DNA of 64,000 nt from Gemmatimonadales bacterium (lineage in GTDB: Bacteria; Gemmatimonadota; Gemmatimonadetes; Gemmatimonadales; GWC2-71-9): contig DASYCE010000013.1 of NCBI GenBank assembly GCA_036500345.1, positions 1 to 64,000 of the forward strand. Reading direction: 5' to 3'. This document shows positions 62,060-64,000 of the stretch, piece by piece (within the stretch, counting starts at the first letter, position 1; each line of letters opens with the position of its first letter). Made by a program: the position numbers and the translations under genes. The notes below the pieces were generated by a model, which was given only the letters and a program-made list of their open reading frames with translations, was not told the DNA's origin and did not search any database.

Positions 62060-63868
62060 TCAGGAGAACTTCGGCGGGCGGCGGGTATGAATGTCGCTCG
62101 CCGTCTGCCAGGCGTGTGCCAGCCGTAGCAGCAGGTCTTCTCGATAGAGTGCCGCGACGAACGAAATCCCCTGATTGCCAGGATCATTCGCGGCCGCCCC
62201 CTCCCGCACCACCAGCGGTGCCACGACCTGCGGATGCCCGGTCAGGTTGGTCGCACCGAGATTTCCGCCGCCGACCACGATATCGACGTCCTTGAAGAAA
62301 TCGTCGTAATGGTTGATCAGCAGCGTCCGCGCGCGGTTGGCGAGGACGTAGTCGACGGCGGAGACGAGCGTCGCCGACCGGAAGGTGGTGGGCCACGCGT
62401 TGGCATCCTGCAGGACCATCTTGTCGACGGTGTTGTCGCGGGTGATGTCGGCGAACGCCGCGCCCGCTTCGACGTTGAGGATGCACGACAGCGCGTTGGT
62501 CGACGGCTCGGTCGGCCAGGTGATCGGGACGAATTTCGCCCCCTGCTTGGCGAGCGCGTCGAGGACCGTCTTGGTCGCCTGGTAGTTCGCCATCGCCGCC
62601 GCAGGATTCCCGCCGCGGCCGCGTCCTCCCCCGGCGCCGCCGCCACCACTCGCGGCCGCCGCGCGCATCGCCGCAGTGTCGGGCGGCTGCATCATGTTCT
62701 GCGGCACACCGATCCGGATCGACGCCAGCGGAAGCGCCGGATCGAACTCGAACGGCATCGTTCGCGTCGACGGATCGCGCGGATCGGCGCCATTGATCGC
62801 CGCGAAGACGAGCGCGAGATCCTCCGCACTCCGTGCGATCGGCCCGATCTTGTCCATCGTCCACGAGAGCGCCATCGCGCCGTATCGTGAAACGCGCCCG
62901 TACGTCGGCCGCAGCCCGCTGACGCCGCAGCGAGTGGACGGCGAGATGATCGAACCCTGGGTCTCCGTGCCGATGGCGAATGGATACAGACCTGCCGAGA
63001 CACCGCTGGCCGAGCCGGCTGAAGATCCGCTTGATCCTTGCGCAGTATTCCAGGGATTCTTCGTCTGCCCGCCAAACCAGGTGTCGTCCTGGGCGAACTC
63101 ACCGAGCGAGGTCTTGGCGACGAGCACCGCGCCCGCGGCGTCGAGCCGCTCGACCACTGCCGCCGTCACGTCGAGGACCTGGTCCTTGTAGATCGGCGAT
63201 CCCCACGTCGTCGGATACTTCGGCACCGCGAAGAGATCCTTGGCACCGTACGGAATGCCGTGGAGCGGGCCGCGGAACTTCCCCGCCTTCGCTTCGGCGT
63301 CCATCCGGTCGGCCTGCTCAAGGGCGCGTTCGCGAGTCGGCGTGATCACGGCGAGGAGCTCGGGGTTGTACTTCTCGATCCGGGCGAGCGACCGCTCCAC
63401 CAGCTGCCGCGAGGTCACGGCGCGGGAGTGAATCAGCCGGCTGAGCGTCGCGACGCCGGCGTACGCCCAGTCCGATTCCGTGGTCGGGCGCTTCGCTGCG
63501 GGGGCCGAACGCGCCGCTCGTGGAGCGCGATGCGGCTGGCCGACGGGCTCCTTCCCCACCGGCACCGGGTCGAAGTGGAAGGCGGGCGGCACGACGTTCG
63601 ACATCGGGATCGCGTGGAGCGCCGCGTACCCGGCCAGATTCCGTTGCAACCCCCGGAGCATCAGGTCGCGATCCTTGTCGCGCCACGACAGGCCGAGGAC
63701 GTTCTCGGCCGCGGCGATCTGCTCCTTGGTGATCGGATCGAGGGCCACCACCGCATCGTCGTCCGCGCCCGGCGCCGTCTCGGCCCAGAGCTGATGCGAG
63801 AAATCGAGCGGAAGGCCTACGGCGGCGCAGGCCGCCAGGAAGGAGCGGCGATCGACGAGGGTAGACAT
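62060..63868 (-). CDS. Tat-exported amidase (amidase signature family)
   Basis: A 602-residue amidase with a Tat signal peptide (DRRSFLAACAAVGLP). The amidase-signature triad is Lys210 (GIPYGAKDLFAVP), cis-Ser282 (QGSSGSSAGSASG) and nucleophile Ser306 (GTETQGSIISPST). The first 130 residues after the signal are an extra, proline/alanine-rich segment. A Gly/Arg-rich low-complexity loop is inserted at about 402-424 (SGGGGAGGGRGRGG). Substrate unknown; periplasmic hydrolysis of amides or peptide amides is likely. ATG 63868 has a CCGGAG ribosome-binding site. The gene is convergent with the DUF4097 gene, 3 nt apart. Confidence 0.92.
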   Translation of the reverse strand: MSTLVDRRSFLAACAAVGLPLDFSHQLWAETAPGADDDAVVALDPITKEQIAAAENVLGLSWRDKDRDLMLRGLQRNLAGYAALHAIPMSNVVPPAFHFDPVPVGKEPVGQPHRAPRAARSAPAAKRPTTESDWAYAGVATLSRLIHSRAVTSRQLVERSLARIEKYNPELLAVITPTRERALEQADRMDAEAKAGKFRGPLHGIPYGAKDLFAVPKYPTTWGSPIYKDQVLDVTAAVVERLDAAGAVLVAKTSLGEFAQDDTWFGGQTKNPWNTAQGSSGSSAGSASGVSAGLYPFAIGTETQGSIISPSTRCGVSGLRPTYGRVSRYGAMALSWTMDKIGPIARSAEDLALVFAAINGADPRDPSTRTMPFEFDPALPLASIRIGVPQNMMQPPDTAAMRAAAASGGGGAGGGRGRGGNPAAAMANYQATKTVLDALAKQGAKFVPITWPTEPSTNALSCILNVEAGAAFADITRDNTVDKMVLQDANAWPTTFRSATLVSAVDYVLANRARTLLINHYDDFFKDVDIVVGGGNLGATNLTGHPQVVAPLVVREGAAANDPGNQGISFVAALYREDLLLRLAHAWQTASDIHTRRPPKFS

Positions 63869-63893
63869 GGTGGCTCCGGAGGTGTGAAGGCCT

Positions 63894-63910
63894 GCAACCC
63901 TTGAGGTTGC
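63894..63910. other. Short hairpin in the amidase leader
   Basis: GCAACC (63894-63899) and GGTTGC (63905-63910) form a 6-bp stem with a 5-nt loop, about 25 nt upstream of the amidase ATG on the minus strand. It lacks a T-run, so it is not an obvious terminator. Possible leader structure only. Confidence 0.2.
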
Positions 63911-63970
63911 CGGGCACGTCTCAGTCTTCAGAAGATCGCGCCACTTACCTGTTCAGCCAAGGACGTGTCG

Positions 63971-64000
63971 ATGCGGACCACCCTCGTTCTGACCCTCGCG
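63971..64000 (+). CDS. Start of an exported protein gene (rest outside window)
   Basis: The last 30 nt read ATG followed by codons for RTTLVLTLA, the typical n- and h-region start of a signal peptide. The gene is divergent from the amidase, with 102 nt between. Nothing more can be said about its product, and the start is unconfirmed because no strong ribosome-binding site precedes it. Confidence 0.45.
   Translation, partial: MRTTLVLTLA

Overview
The window is 64 kb of dense, high-GC bacterial chromosome with no rRNA, tRNA, phage, transposase or CRISPR. Gene content and style suggest a member of Gemmatimonadota or a close FCB-group relative. The signs are a PadR regulator coupled to an orphan duplicated MacB/FtsX permease, exported S9 peptidases and an amidase with Gly/Arg-rich loops, a Yip1 membrane protein, a LmbE/PIG-L enzyme with a long C-terminal extension, and possible promoter elements of the form TAnnTT(G). 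This placement is inferred from gene content and was not computed. About 50 protein genes are called. Most lie in operons, and many neighbours overlap by 4 nt (ATGA or GTGA).

Layout. 1-7155 (minus strand): a six-gene operon with a small membrane protein, an exported LmbE-like hydrolase, an iron(III)-type ABC importer (binding lipoprotein, ATPase, fused permease) and an MFS exporter cut by the window edge. A REP-like palindrome sits inside the 5' end of the binding-protein gene. 7253-10345: DUF971 protein divergent from aconitase. 10351-12498: two unknown genes and about 1 kb with little coding signal. 12499-18445: an SRPBCC protein, then a sigma-70 family factor leading three tandem secreted paralogues, then the three-gene proton-translocating transhydrogenase. 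18531-22554: thrB, thrC and a GH38-like secreted protein. 22558-32845: amine oxidase, M1 peptidase, Fpg-like glycosylase, Yip1, MFS, acyltransferase and a DPP IV-like peptidase.

33036-38066 is a trehalose operon: DUF5752, a TreT-like glycosyltransferase, OtsA and OtsB. The OtsA is fused to an N-terminal two-helix extracytoplasmic sensor-like region. Next come a periplasmic peroxiredoxin with a PQQ-type dehydrogenase, EttA, and a PadR-permease pair preceded by two tandem 23-bp dyads. 44794-47517 is an S9D-type peptidase. 47592-56864 is a compact glycogen operon: alpha-glucan phosphorylase, glycogen synthase, and three consecutive GH57 enzymes (branching enzyme, DUF3536 protein, 4-alpha-glucanotransferase). 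57958-59896 encodes conversion of agmatine to putrescine. 60020-62056 is an ECF sigma factor, a probable membrane anti-sigma protein and a DUF4097 protein. 62060-63868 is a Tat-exported amidase, followed by the first codons of another exported protein.

The most unusual content is the carbohydrate-storage logic. A glycogen module built from archaeal/thermophile-style GH57 enzymes lies 10 kb from a trehalose operon that carries two independent trehalose routes and a membrane-anchored, possibly signal-responsive OtsA.
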